From Isoperla grammatica (Eukaryota > Arthropoda > Insecta > Plecoptera > Perlodidae): a stretch of 64,000 nucleotides of DNA. Shown here piece after piece: positions 1 to 10,360 of the stretch (position 1 is its first letter; each line of letters starts with the position of its first letter). Both the position numbers and the translations under genes were made by a program. Under the pieces are notes generated by a model. It ran no database searches. It saw only the letters and a program-made list of their open reading frames with translations, and was not told the DNA's origin. The DNA is taken from the NCBI GenBank assembly GCA_945910005.1, contig CAMDTW010000384.1, positions 1 through 64,000 of the forward strand, written 5' to 3'.

Positions 1-190
1 CCATCCACTTACCCAACGACCGCGTGTTAGTTAGTCGGGGAGGAGGCCGTGCAAGTGCGCAAGTGGCAGGGAGCCAGCGGGGCGGGCGGGGGGCGCGGAG
101 AGAGAGGTGCCCCGGGTTCGAGTACCGTCGTCACGCCAGTCATGCTTTGTCGTGACGTCACGGGAAGAAACTACAATTACAGCTGCTGAT
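1..190. other. GC- and CpG-rich block
   Basis: Strikingly GC-rich against the AT-rich surroundings, with a G-rich run near 77-100 and a TGACGTCA site near 153-160. A B-box-like string (GGTTCGAGTACC) lies near 115. It could be an upstream CpG island or a GC-rich repeat; no open frame supports an exon. Confidence 0.3.
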
Positions 191-480
191 GTGATTCTTT
201 AATATACGTGTGTGGGCCTCCCGACGCAACCTTACAGATGTTTTCGTCATAGACATGAGGGAGGGACTCGTGGCCAATCACCGATCGCCACTCGAAACTG
301 GGGCTCGGCGTTCGGACCACGAACCACTAAATATCTACGACGATAGCATATGTGTGGCGGCACCATTGCACTTTTGGTAGCAAATATCCCATCCGGGACA
401 CTTTTTTTACCACAATTTAGGTATACATCAAATGTCAATAATTATATAGTTTTTATTCTACTGATAAGTAACTATTTATA

Positions 481-560
481 AAATTAAATTAAATAAATAA
501 ATTCACATTTAGAGAGTCTATACCCACTCAGTAACGAAACTGATTTTCAGTGGGGGACTT
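481..560 (-). repeat. F1 dispersed repeat, truncated copy
   Basis: Matches the 3' part of the F1 family seen at 1972-2170, 17900-18105, 18395-18605 and 28445-28665: a short T/A-rich tail, then the block reading CACATTTAGAG and CCACTCAGTAAC, then CAGTGGGGGACTTT. The rest of the element is missing. Confidence 0.6.
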
Positions 561-614
561 TAATACTTTTCGTATTTCCATATGCGTAAACGAGTACTCT
601 GAACTATCAGCATA

Positions 615-745
615 GAGCTGCGAAACAACCTCCTTATCTGCGTCATTGATGATTTAACAATAAGACAACAACGAACAATTTAACAGCTAAACTCCTTCTT
701 ATAATAGTTTTTTTTCTTACCGCCCATCTAGTCTGTTTTGAATAA
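615..745. repeat. Dispersed repeat shared with 44975-45090
   Basis: The order of blocks (CTCCTTATCTGCG, CATTGATG, a T-rich stretch, CTAGTCTGTTTTGA) is repeated near 44975-45090 just ahead of a SINE-B copy. Similarity is patchy, so this is an old copy. No coding or RNA function is visible. Confidence 0.45.
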
Positions 746-747
746 CA

Positions 748-1928
748 AGACAAGTATTTTTATACTCTCTAATGAAATGTTGCCGGCATCTTTATTTGTA
801 TACAGATTACATATTATTAGAATCTCTGTATGTGTGTACAATAGTATCGCAATATATCGAAACGTCCCGAAGGTTGAACAGCGCAACCATACAAGTAAAT
901 AAACTGACACACAATATATAAACATAGTTATCGAAGATGACATTCCAACCATTGAGATATTGGGCGCATTACTCGGAAGTTCTTTTAATAACGATGACCG
1001 CACGACGAGGAGTTTCACGAAACATTCGTTATAATATTATATAATTATAGGAATTGGAACGAAATTCAAGTTTAAAAAAACCCACGCCGTCGCCGCCGTC
1101 GTCATTGGGAACACCTATGAGTTGGTGTGCGACGGAGCAAGAATACATCTTTAGTTGGCAGTGGTCCGACGTTGCGCGACGTTACGCGATCCCCCCCCCC
1201 CCCCCGCACACACAAGTGTCGTCTGCGGGAATACGACAAGGGAATTAATTTATTTAATTTAGATGGAAGAAAATTATTAAATACATAACAAATTTGTAGA
1301 GAAATTATAATAATATAAAGACCCTGCATACCAGTAGTGAATGCCCAAGATGAGTATGTTAAACTAAAGAAAACAGGTCACACCTTTGTAAATAAATGAC
1401 TTCTAAAAATCAAAACTTAATAAAAATAAAATACAGTGGCTGTCATACATATCATGTACAGGCTAGTATTTTCCGCCCATCAATAGAATACCTTTCAGTA
1501 AAGTCTAGTCTTTAGTCTAATCGCTAACGAATGTTTGAGAACAGTAGAACTTCCAATTCCACTTAAACATTTCAACAATGCACATGGCCACTGAATGTAA
1601 ACAAACATGGCCGATATTTGGCACCCAATATGGCAGCCACGCGACAAACTAGCTACCTTATACAGATGCTTGCAATTCTTACGACGTGCCTGCAGTATAC
1701 ACATCACGTGGTTTAGAATGAAGCACACCGATTGGTCAACGCATTTTATTACAGCAACAACGACCTTGCACATACACACATATTTACCAGCCCAGCCCGA
1801 AACCCCACCACACTATTTGTTTTCAACAGAGCGTGTGAACTAACCTTGGCCCCCTCAATTCTATTACACAACACAACACAACCATGCGCGAAACTGTATA
1901 CTACTCGACTTACTGGATAGAATCCGTC
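748..1928. other. No gene seen
   Basis: AT-rich sequence with a C15 run at 1191-1205 and an adjoining CA-rich patch. Short open frames on both strands lack codon bias, splice context or recognisable domains. The 1600-1640 stretch contains GGCCGATATTTGGC-type motifs common near animal repeats, but no element ends were found. Confidence 0.4.
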
Positions 1929-1960
1929 ATGGCGACGAAAACTATACTAATTACTGGATA
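1895..1960 (+). repeat. ~41-bp tandem repeat, left part
   Basis: The block AATCCGTCATGGCGACGAAA followed by an ACTATACTA/TTACTG segment occurs here and again at 2559-2607. The spacing within each site suggests a period of about 41 bp. The two sites are now separated by an F1 copy, a hairpin element and a tRNA-derived SINE. Confidence 0.45.
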
Positions 1961-1971
1961 AATAAAAGTAA

Positions 1972-2170
1972 ATAAAATAAATTCACATTTAGAGTCTACC
2001 CACTCAGTAACTAAACTGATTTGCAGTGGGGGACTTAAATTTAAAGTGACTAAACCAACCCTGTAGGCTTCGAACACCATCGACGAGTGAGCGATCGATA
2101 ACCAATCAAAGATCGATATTTCAAATACGAAACACATGAATCAGTGATTGGACAGTGGTGCGAACACCTG
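1972..2170 (-). repeat. F1 dispersed repeat
   Basis: Nearly full copy, reading on the minus strand from a GTGTTCGCAC-type head near 2165 to an (ATTT)n-like tail near 1975. It includes the conserved TGTTCGAAGCC, which matches the Pol III B-box consensus at 10 of 11 positions, and the CCCCCACTG block. A SINE-like origin is possible because of the T/A-rich simple tail; A-box evidence is weak. Confidence 0.65.
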
Positions 2171-2280
2171 CGGACAGTTGCCAGCTAATCAACAAGGCCG
2201 ATTCAGAACAACTTTGAATTTATTGAGTGCTTCGTTGCTAGGACGGCTCCAAAGTCACCGTTTACTTATTCCTAATGCCC

Positions 2281-2444
2281 ACATTACACGGTTCAATACT
2301 TTCGTCAAACTTATTGAATTCAAGGACAAAAAAGCATCAATTAAAAGAAGCTATATTGTTGCAGTTTTTTACCGATTTGTTTTTGCATCGCTATTGTTCT
2401 TGAATTCAATAAGTTTGACGAAAGTGTTGAGTCGTGTAATGCCG
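2281..2444. mobile_element. Hairpin MITE (family H1)
   Basis: Long inverted arms: CACGGTTCAATACTTTCG...CTTATTGAATTCAAG on the left and its reverse complement on the right, around a ~50 bp loop. A close second copy lies at 51709-51862 and a relative at 51541-51702. It is short and non-coding, typical of a non-autonomous DNA transposon. No target duplication could be fixed. Confidence 0.75.
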
Positions 2445-2454
2445 GCATAAGGCA

Positions 2455-2558
2455 AGAAGTAATGGAATTGAATCCACATTAGAAGTTCAACAACTTATGC
2501 CTGAAGCGGGATTTGAACCCAGCACCTTCTGCATTGGAAGCAGGGATGCTATCAAATC
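2455..2558 (-). repeat. tRNA-derived SINE relic
   Basis: On the minus strand it shows a Gly-tRNA-like anticodon arm (CTGC, TTCCAAT, GCAG) followed by the B-box GGGTTCAAATCCCGC. Acceptor and D arms are poor. It then runs into unrelated sequence, as in a tRNA-headed SINE. A degenerate tRNA pseudogene is the alternative. Confidence 0.55.
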
Positions 2559-2610
2559 ATGGCGACGAAAACTATACTACTTACTGTATTAAATCCGTCA
2601 TGGCGTCGTA
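2559..2610 (+). repeat. ~41-bp tandem repeat, right part
   Basis: Continues the block described at 1895-1960: 28 bases starting ATGGCGACGAAA differ from 1929-1956 at only about two positions, followed by AAATCCGTCATGGCG. Confidence 0.45.
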
Positions 2611-3724
2611 CACGTACTACGCACTATCGTGTACAGCAGACACTGTTACATGAACGAACACACCCCAACAACTCATGCCAACAACTGAACGACTACAGAA
2701 TGTTGAAGTTTCACTGCTCGCGATGGAAGCTACACAAGCAAGTCCAAGTATACAACCTAACCTGGCGACCTCGCGACAGTGACTAACCAATCATACCGAG
2801 TAGGCTACTGACTGACGATATGTTCATTATCATAAGTAACGATGACCTAATTGTACAACGTAGTAAACTTTAATATTTCACACGAAATCCTTGTTCGGTT
2901 TCCGAGTAAGCAACGAATATATATATATATATATATATATAAGTTGTAACGACAACGGGCCAAGAATAATTGTGTTTAAATCATCAGTGTGTACAAGATT
3001 AATACCAGAAACGTTATCGACTCTTGTTGTTTTCTCATTCATTAGAAAATAAATATATGCCACATTAGGCTAATTTAGAAAGTCCTTATTTACATAATAG
3101 ATACAATATTGTTATATTTATATGGTAAATAGTAAATAAATTTGATGATGATGATGATGATGATGATTGCCGATGCCATACAAGCTTTCTCAGATTGAGG
3201 ATTCAATTTTTATAAAAAAAAATTGCAATTATCGCTGTTGAAATGCGAAAGAACACAAAGTGTGGAAGAAAATATGAAATAGCAGAATTGGACCAAGATA
3301 ACAATATTCGCAACAGATGCAGGAATGAACAAACCCACAGTCTGATAACCCAAAAAAAAAAAGTTTACAAAATGGTGATTTAACAATTAGACTGCTGTCC
3401 ATAAAACAGATGTTATTTCCTCTCGGACCACCCGGAGTTACCACGTGAATGATTTCCTGACCTTTACGAATCCGATCTTGAACGTTTCCTGCGCTTCTAA
3501 AATTTATCTCAAGTGTTTCATTCATGGTGCATGGTTACGTAACGCGACGCACGACACAAGCGGGATCCATGCACGCACAGTCAGACACAAGCGGGATCCA
3601 TGCACCCCGCACAGGTGGTGAACGTCACATGTTAATTAGTTATGTCGTAAAGAGTCACTCTCTACGGTAGAGTGTATACATTATACATCAGCTTTGCCGG
3701 AGGATCACCCAGATGACAAGATTT
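2611..3724. other. No gene seen; simple repeats
   Basis: Contains an (AT)n tract at about 2916-2941 and a (GAT)n tract near 3143-3168. Near 3557-3605 two short direct repeats of CACAAGCGGGATCCATGCA lie about 40 bp apart. No coding exon or element termini were recognised. Confidence 0.4.
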
Positions 3725-3896
3725 GCTTAGTTTGACGCTCCCCTGCTGCTCCCCTCCATCGCTATGTGACTACCCCACCTTGCCCTTACCCCCGCGACAA
3801 TCCTATCATATTTATTTATTTCATCTTATTACATTATTTATAATCAATCATATTACTAGGGGGGAGGGGAAGCATTTAAACTATGTTAAACTTAAA
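3725..3896. mobile_element. TIR element F2, copy 1
   Basis: Starts CTTAGTTTGACG..CCCCTCCATCGCTATGTG and ends TATGTTAAACTTAA, an imperfect inverted repeat of TTAGTTTGAC. A second copy with the same ends is at 35814-36093. Short and non-coding, so probably a MITE. Confidence 0.6.
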
Positions 3897-3992
3897 ATAT
3901 CTACACTATAACTAACTACAGCGTGTGTTTGGACAATTTATTTTTATAAGTTTTGGCATAAAGATGAAAATCGTGTTAGGTCATAAGGCGTC

Positions 3993-4012
3993 GGGGGGGG
4001 GGGGGGGGGGGG
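3993..4012 (+). repeat. Poly-G tract (G20)
   Basis: Uninterrupted run of 20 G, one of more than a dozen G or C runs of 11-22 bases in this window. Confidence 0.9.
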
Positions 4013-4129
4013 TGACTAGAGGAAAGGGGCAATTAGGAGGTCTTATATTCAAAGGGATTAAGAACTGGAAATTATTACAGTACCACATTTCGTCGCCTCT
4101 TAGACTGCCAGTGTTCATCACACCTTATG

Positions 4130-4215
4130 AGTGAAGAAAACATCGGGAACACCTCAGTCAGGGATCGAGCCGGCGACCTCCAGTGTGTTGTCACCGAGCC
4201 ACCTCTCTCTGTTAT
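4130..4215 (-). repeat. Degraded SINE-A relic
   Basis: Keeps the SINE-A order on the minus strand: GGTGGCTCGGTGAC, then GGAGGTCGCCGGCTCGATCC (B-box), then the CCTGACTGAGG and TTTTCTTC blocks. Compare with the full copies at 30866-31137, 43907-44188 and 49167-49455. Heavily mutated and truncated. Confidence 0.6.
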
Positions 4216-4427
4216 CAGCTAAGTTACATCACGGTGGCGGCGGCAACTGTCCTGTGTGATAACCTGGCGCTTGTATCGCGCGCAGGGTTCAAGTGACATA
4301 ACATAACAATGTATAGTAGTGTGTGTGGCGTGTGGTTATAGATAACACGCGCTATGCGGTGGTAACCAGTATATAGCTGTTGGCGCTCGCGAAGTGAAAG
4401 AATCACATTACAAGTGTTGTGTCATGT

Positions 4428-4443
4428 GGGGGGGGGGGGGGGG
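4428..4443 (+). repeat. Poly-G tract (G16)
   Basis: Run of 16 G in otherwise unremarkable AT-rich sequence. Confidence 0.9.
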
Positions 4444-4449
4444 CTCAAT

Positions 4450-5084
4450 GCTGCTGTCAACACATTTCTTTTGTATTTATTGCAGCCAGGAGAGGAGTAG
4501 TCTGAAATTTAGGGAAAAAGGTGAAATAAAACGAAAGTGAAAAATGAAATTGCAAATATGTGTCAGTCGGGTACGACACCCCCCCGAAAATTGTGTTGGA
4601 AAGGTGATAATCAATCTATAAATTATATATAGGTATTCCCATTCATAATGTAGGGGAATGGCAGAAAAGAGTACAGCTCCAAAAACAACGTGTTTGCTCT
4701 AAACAAATATACTAAAATTAACTATAAATTAGGTATAACATTGAACATTTTATGTGGGTACTTGTGAAAGTAGAAAACATGACTGCACGTCCCAATTTCA
4801 CACCAGAAAAAAAACAACGGGTTGGTTGGAGATAATTTCGATTGGTAAACTATACAAGAGCGACACGAAATCCCGGATTTCTTCTGCACCTTGTGATTTC
4901 TATTTTTTTTTTTTATCCCTTACGTATCTCTCATATTTTGGCAATAATATCATTTTTATCGTATGAAAGCTGCCTATAAGGACTATTTGTTACTGGTGGG
5001 TACGTTAAGGTATTGGAATAGTGGGCAGCAATAATACTCACAGGCTGATTAGTAGCAACCATACTTTCAGCATATACACCTTAT
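4450..5084. other. No gene seen
   Basis: AT-rich stretch with poly-A and poly-T patches. No inverted termini, SINE promoter or credible exon could be found on either strand. Confidence 0.35.
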
Positions 5085-5170
5085 ATGGCTCTAAAGAAAA
5101 CCTTGGAAAATCCTTCAGCCAGGAATCGAACTGGCGACCTCCTGAATTATTCAATTGTAAATCGTCAACG
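5085..5170 (-). repeat. Degraded SINE-A relic
   Basis: Contains the recognisable SINE-A blocks AAGAAAACCTTGGAAAA, TTCAGCCAGG and AATCGAACTGGCGACCTCC, giving a minus-strand B-box (GGTTCGATT type, mutated). The tRNA 5' part is lost. Confidence 0.6.
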
Positions 5171-5683
5171 TCACATATTTTATTACCATATACTAGGGAC
5201 AGTATTACGGTTCATGAACAATTCAGCACAGAGTTGAAGGAATTGCACATCACACTTTTAAAACCACGCGGCGTCAATTGGATGGATCATTGCTAAACAT
5301 TACATGAATCATATATAAACGCAAGTGGACGCGACACTCGACGATTATTGGCTATCCCTCGAGTGCAAAGACTCTATAATCGTGAGTGGTGCCACTCAAT
5401 GGTGTGAGTGCCACTCAATGTCTTGAGTGAAGCTAGCACCGATAAGATCATTATCTACTGATTAATGTTGTGTGAGTATATGTGTACAGCCGACACTGAT
5501 CTATATGTTTGACATTGATACTTGAATGAATGATTGATTGATTCATTGATATCGACTTAATGCCAGATAGAACTTATCTGTGTTTATTCCTTCAAAGCAT
5601 TCATTCATGTCCTTATCATATAAGCTACCACAGTCATATCTCCCAATGAAAATCACTTGTAAGTTGTGAGTGAGTATAGGCAA

Positions 5684-6685
5684 CAGTGTTGCCAGACGTA
5701 CCATAATTATGGAAAACGTACCATAAAGTGATCTACTGTACCTTAGTAAATAGTGACCGTACCATAGTGCTAAAATGTACCATATTTTATCTTTTGTACC
5801 ATAGTTTTGGTTAAATCGTACAATAAATTTAAATTTGAACAAATTGGCAATATTTAAAAATCGAACTTCCGTTTCCGGTGTTTTTTGACTGATAATCGCA
5901 CTTCCGCCTGCCTGTGGTTGTCATTGGAATGTATGTATTCGAACGGTCGAACCTGACCCGCGGAGACTTGACAGTGGACGTTCATTGTTCACCGGCTGGC
6001 TGTTCTAAGGAGTGGAGTGATAAAGAGAGAGCGAGCTGGTGTTTTAAGGAGTGAGCAGGATAGCGCTCATCATACCATGTACGTTTTGAACTTTTGCTGC
6101 TTGCACTAGCAGGCTTGTGTGACGCAACTCGCAATTGCCATGCGCAAGTGCGGCGTGCCGGGCTATGCTAGGTTAGGTTATTCGACATGTGTTGAGTGCT
6201 GTCACAACGTGAGCCGGTGAATTATTTTCAATTACAGGTTAGATTATTGTGGTTTGGATTTGCATATTGTTATGGATGGTGTAGAAGGTAATAAGAAAGT
6301 GGCAGCATCTACGTCTGCGGTAAAATTAAGTGAAGATGATGATGACGAAGAAGCCAGATACGAAAAGGGAACCCCCGAATGATGTATTATTAATGTGTAT
6401 TAAAAATGTTCTCGCGATCAGTAAAATCATTAATCAGTATTATGTTTCTACTTTCTGCCATAGGCATGGTTAGTAATCTGGCCAATAAAGATGGTTTGTT
6501 TCCGCGTTGTCTATACAAATCTGGTTCGACAACGTTCTGTATATAAAAATACGATGTAAATACAAGTAAATAAATACCATAATTTGTGTCATATTTCAGA
6601 ATTATTATGTACCATAATTTTATTAAAAGTACAATAATTTTGACTCTTGTGTAAATAATTTCACTTTGAAAATCTGGCAACACTG
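5684..6685 (+). mobile_element. Non-autonomous hAT-type DNA transposon
   Basis: Bounded by a perfect 8-bp direct repeat, ATAGGCAA, at 5676-5683 and 6686-6693. Ends are inverted: CAGTGTTGCCAGA at the left and TCTGGCAACACTG at the right (5683/6685 edges). An 8-bp duplication and CAGTG termini are hallmarks of the hAT superfamily. The 1002-bp length is too short for a complete transposase. GTACCATA-type motifs recur at least five times in the first 140 bp and twice in inverted form near the right end, like the subterminal binding repeats of hAT elements. The interior holds a short promoter-like region and a small open frame. I infer an internal-deletion derivative. Confidence 0.88.
6272..6382 (+). 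pseudogene. Possible remnant first coding exon inside the hAT element
   Basis: An ATG opens 36 codons with an acidic cluster (four Asp then two Glu at residues 22-27) and ends at TGA. About 35 bp upstream is a good splice-acceptor-like stretch (TTTTCAATTACAG). The position after a 5' leader in a deleted hAT copy suggests a leftover N-terminal transposase exon. It could equally be chance; no domain is recognisable in so short a peptide. Confidence 0.3.
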
Positions 6686-6814
6686 ATAGGCAATAAAATA
6701 TACAAGTGTATAGATTTTTTATTCATTTCATTCACCTACTATAATAAAAAACAAAAATAATAACAAAAATTATTCTGTTTACAAATTTGGATTCTTTAAA
6801 TTTGTTTATTGTAA

Positions 6815-6968
6815 TAACACACACAGCCAAAGTCCTAGAGACGTGAGTTCGAATCCCGCATATGGCACGTGTTTTTTTTTTTGCAAGTATCCATCCTTAT
6901 CATTAGGCCTACCTACCTCTCACCGTCTCGAATAGAGCATGATTGCAAATCATCATAAATCCTTTACA
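6815..6968 (+). repeat. SINE-B copy (tRNA-derived)
   Basis: A B-box GAGTTCGAATCCCGC follows a tRNA-like segment; downstream is a variable linker and the hairpin-type 3' block ACCGTCTCGAATAG..GCATG.TTGCAA. The same head and 3' block occur at 45080-45275, and the 3' block also ends the non-LTR-like fragment at 62867-63171. Degenerate, so an old insertion. Confidence 0.6.
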
Positions 6969-7146
6969 TATATAGTGTGTTTGTATATATATTTATCTTT
7001 GCTACTTTTTCAATCTTGTCTATATACACCACTCTCTAGAGCTGATATGATTAAACAAATAGAAATTTCGCGCCTAGGTACTTGACATCACAACAATAAT
7101 TACACACAGTTTCACCGCTATACAGAGGATGTTACCGACATATATG

Positions 7147-7186
7147 TAGAGAGAGAGAGAGACTAGAGAGAGAGAGAGAGACATAG
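7147..7186 (+). repeat. GA-rich microsatellite
   Basis: Interrupted (GA)n tract of about 40 bp. Confidence 0.85.
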
Positions 7187-7270
7187 AGAGATTGACATCC
7201 TAGTTTTGCAGAACGAAAGTCTAGCACATGTGCGCGCAACTATTAACCTACATCATATAAATGACAACAA

Positions 7271-7646
7271 GGTAGTATTCAATAGACGTCACGTGGCGGC
7301 CATTATGAGGTACACATTGCTTGTTTACATTCGTTCTGTCAATAGAAGACACATAGATTATCCAGGAAAAATCACAGTTTCAAGCCGTATAGATTGATGT
7401 GTGCAGGTAAAAGTTCGAGAAAATAACAACACATGCAAATGAGTGTCTTCAAACAGAGTTTACGCGTTCTTATTTTTTTTTTCAAACATAATACGTAACC
7501 TTTGTTTGAAAACAGTTGATGTGTCAGTCAAAGGACATCTGCAATATTGCAAACAATGCAGTGTCGAAAGAACTTAAACAAATGTTTACAGAGTACCTCA
7601 GTATGGCCACCGTACGATACCGGAAATGACGTTATTGCATACTCCC
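7271..7646. mobile_element. MITE family F3, copy 1
   Basis: Shares long blocks with 44551-44852 (TCACGTGGCGGCCATTATGA, TATCCAGGAAAAATCACAGT, TGTCAGTCAAAGGACA). Its right end, ATTGCATACTCCC, is the reverse complement of the F3 terminus. The left terminus is mutated (GGTAGTATTCAATA), and ~75 bp near 7555-7625 are absent from the other copy. Non-coding. Confidence 0.75.
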
Positions 7647-7826
7647 TCGTGCATGATGTTGACATCTGTTGCTCTTTCGTCGTGACGTCACTTGTCCAAG
7701 GTCATGGACGAGACACCGAGGTCACGAACGGATGTGACCACGCACGTGATGGGAGTATCGCATGTGTTTGACATTGGGTCTCGCCAATAAACTGGCGAAC
7801 CTTTCGTATAGCGAAATGCCAATATA

Positions 7827-8148
7827 TTCATAGTTCCCACGTGACATCACAGCGGCCATGATTGCGACACAATTGATGAGGACTTATCCTGGATCATTGG
7901 CAAATACGATTCAAACTTAATAAATAAGCCTAATTAAGAATGTAAAAATTAAACAATAGTAATATTAAAATAAACAAATTACCACACATACCAATTTAAT
8001 TTAAAAAAACAAGCCGAATTTTAACGAACCATGAGAATGTATGTGTTCTACCACAACAGGCTTCAACTGTTTCTCCATGGCAACGTGAAAGTTTGATCAC
8101 AAATGTGGCCGCCACGCGCAAAGATGTGACGTACGTGCAACCTATGAA
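7827..8148 (+). mobile_element. Tc1/mariner-like MITE, family F4, copy 1
   Basis: 322 bp between TA dinucleotides (7825-7826 and 8149-8150). Ends are TTCATAGTTCCCACGTGAC and the imperfect inverse GTACGTGCAACCTATGAA, with inner GCGGCCAT/ATGTGGCCGCC. Other copies are at 10525-10826, 31800-32115 (inverted) and 63515-63735 (partial). TA target duplications point to the Tc1/mariner superfamily; no transposase is present. Confidence 0.8.
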
Positions 8149-8389
8149 TAACGAACGACATTTTTTATCCTTGACGTAAATTCCCAATTCACAAACTTCG
8201 TTCCGATTCAGTAGCTCGTTTTGGTAAGCGCATGATATCGACAAACATTGCAATATTCAAAATGCACGGCAGTCGCCATGTTTGATCGTAGAGAATCTCC
8301 GAATACCGCGGCTAATCAGAGATTAAAAAGTAGATGAAACTGGCCTCTCTAGTTGGCCAACTGAAGAGGAAATTCAATCACAAGAAGGC

Positions 8390-8575
8390 CCCTATTACTA
8401 AAAATTGTCACTTATCGTGACATATTACTCACTTTAAGTGAAATCTACTTCGGTATAACTAAGTAGATGTCACGAAAAGTGAGGTTATGTTTAGAGTTCA
8501 CTTGTAGTGTCACGTTACTCATTTTAAGTGAAATCTACTTCGGTATAACGAAGCAGATGTCACAAAGTGACTATA
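8390..8575. repeat. Tandem pair of imperfect palindromes
   Basis: Two ~70 bp blocks each containing TTTAAGTGAAATCTACTTCG followed by GTATAAC.AAG.AGATGTCAC. Within each block AGTGAAATCTACTTC is partly inverted against AAGTAGATGTCAC. Probably a small foldback element duplicated in tandem. Confidence 0.6.
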
Positions 8576-8704
8576 CATACTTTCAGAAATAGGTGTGATG
8601 TGGTTCAATTCAACCTAGTGTGACTTCTACAGTGCAATAAAAAACACTGTAGGACTTACTGCACAGTTAAAATTGTATCGATGTTGTTCATCATCACGTC
8701 ACGC

Positions 8705-8738
8705 AATATTTCGACAGCTGCTCTGCTGTCATCATCAG
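8705..8738 (-). ncRNA. Hammerhead-like stem motif (weak)
   Basis: Minus strand reads CTGATGA, then U, a perfect 6-bp stem GACAGC/GCTGTC closed by six bases, then GAAA. Those conserved boxes recall the catalytic core of hammerhead ribozymes, known from Penelope-like retroelements and retrozymes. An extra U sits between CTGATGA and the stem, and no clear stem III or cleavage triplet was identified, so activity is doubtful. Confidence 0.22.
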
Positions 8739-9099
8739 GCACGACTGACACTTTTACAGTGCGGTGATTTTCTATTATAACAATAATTTGAATCTCTCTC
8801 CAGCCCAACGACTTCTCGTTAGTGATGCTGATACGAAGAAGACGTAATAACCATCTATTGACCCATCACTATGACAACCACCAATCAGAAGTACACTTGA
8901 AACGATGTTGTTTCAAACAATATAACTATAGTTATTATAGGCGTTCGTTCATAATGCTGAGGCCATAGATCAAATCAATCATAAAACAGTTGAACCGGTA
9001 GAAACGGCCAGTGATGACGCAATAACTTATGATTCTTGTTGTTTTATTTGATTATATTGCAAACGTGCTATATTTGTGACGAAGTGGGATGAAGTGAAT

Positions 9100-9182
9100 T
9101 TATTACAAGAATCTATGCATTGAGCGGGATTCGAACCCACGTCTCTTATGTGCTTACATGCCCTACACATCAGTTAATTGAT
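9100..9182 (-). repeat. tRNA-derived SINE relic
   Basis: Minus strand shows GACGTGGGTTCGAATCCCGC (strong B-box and T-arm) preceded by a degraded anticodon arm and followed by non-tRNA sequence. The T arm resembles SINE-B at 45110-45145. Confidence 0.5.
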
Positions 9183-10193
9183 TTTTTTTTTTAAATATAT
9201 ATTTTTGTTCATTGCAATCTTTGATATTATGGCACCTGGGAATATTTTGGAACGTAATTTACAATTGTCATATTGATAACGTTCTATTAATTAATACAAT
9301 AGCTATTGTTACAATGTATCGAATACTTATGAGTGGGTCTTTATCACATGGGTATAACAATTATAAGAGAACCCATGTGTTTTTCAAAATATGTAATTTT
9401 TTGCTTCTGTTATCTAGCTTTGTTATGGATGGCATATATATATATGTGTGTGTAAATATGATGAAATACTGATAACACTTTGTTACACGTGCAAGCAATA
9501 CAATTGCTACTGTTGTACATCGACGAGGAAGGGGCCTAAAAGGGGGCTATACACACCAGAATAAAACCTGCTCTGCCGGTGGTACTATGCAGGCGCGGCA
9601 CGAATTGGAGGTAATCCCCCCCCCCCCCCCCTCACCACGTATTATCACGGGGAGCAGATTATAGGTTTGTGTTTGACTTTCTCACGTGAGAGAGAAGTGT
9701 AGAAGCAAAAAGCACACAAAATGCGCGCGCAGCAAACCTAATCGGCCCTGTATCCGTGGATTATATATACATCCGATCTTTCGTAATTAAGAAAATACCG
9801 TACGCTATATACTACGATTTTTATCATCATTAAATATGTAATAAATAATCATATATTAATTAAATGTGTATATACAGGTAGGTAGCACACATATAAAACA
9901 CGAAAACTATGTATCGCTGTGAGTATATGATTTTCCAACGGGAATTTTACAACTCATTCTATTTAGATTTTTTATTTTTGTTTTTTCTTATATCAACAAT
10001 TGTGTTTACATTTATACAACACGCCAGTGGCGTTGTTGGGGCTCGTATAGGTTTTCATGTGTCTTCTAATGTCATCAATCACAAAATCTATCATGCGTGG
10101 TCGTTAAACACCGAACTAGAACGGTAAAGAAGATAAACCCCCGCATTGTACAAACACGTGACACGAAAGTGTGTAAAGCAACTACCGGTATAT
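9183..10193. other. No gene seen; C16 tract at 9616-9631
   Basis: AT-rich sequence with a C16 run, an AT-rich 9780-9900 block and short open frames without coding character. Confidence 0.35.
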
Positions 10194-10360
10194 AAAGTCG
10201 CTCCACAGTAACTATGGTCCTGGTGACGTCACAGATGGGCGTGTCGGTCGGAGGCAATCAGCGGGTGGCTTTCTTTCACCAATACTCACATTCGGTTGGT
10301 CAATTGCCGTCTCACTCATCTGTGACGTCACCAGCTGCAAAGTTACGGCGGAGCGACTTT
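10194..10360. mobile_element. CRE-bearing palindromic MITE, copy 1
   Basis: Inverted ends AAAGTCGCTCC and GGAGCGACTTT; inner arms carry GGTGACGTCACAGATG and CATCTGTGACGTCACC. TGACGTCA, the canonical CREB/ATF site, thus lies at 10224-10231 and 10323-10330. The centre contains CAATCAGCGGGTGGCT, shared with related elements at 52525-52637 and about 23618-23735. Confidence 0.75.

Noticed and set aside
205..330. Third copy of foldback F9
   Set aside because: Only scattered similarity (CAACCTTACA.ATG, GGCCAATCACCGATCG); not enough to call.
6165..6182. Telomere-like AGGTTAGGTTA
   Set aside because: Only two units, inside the hAT element; no array.
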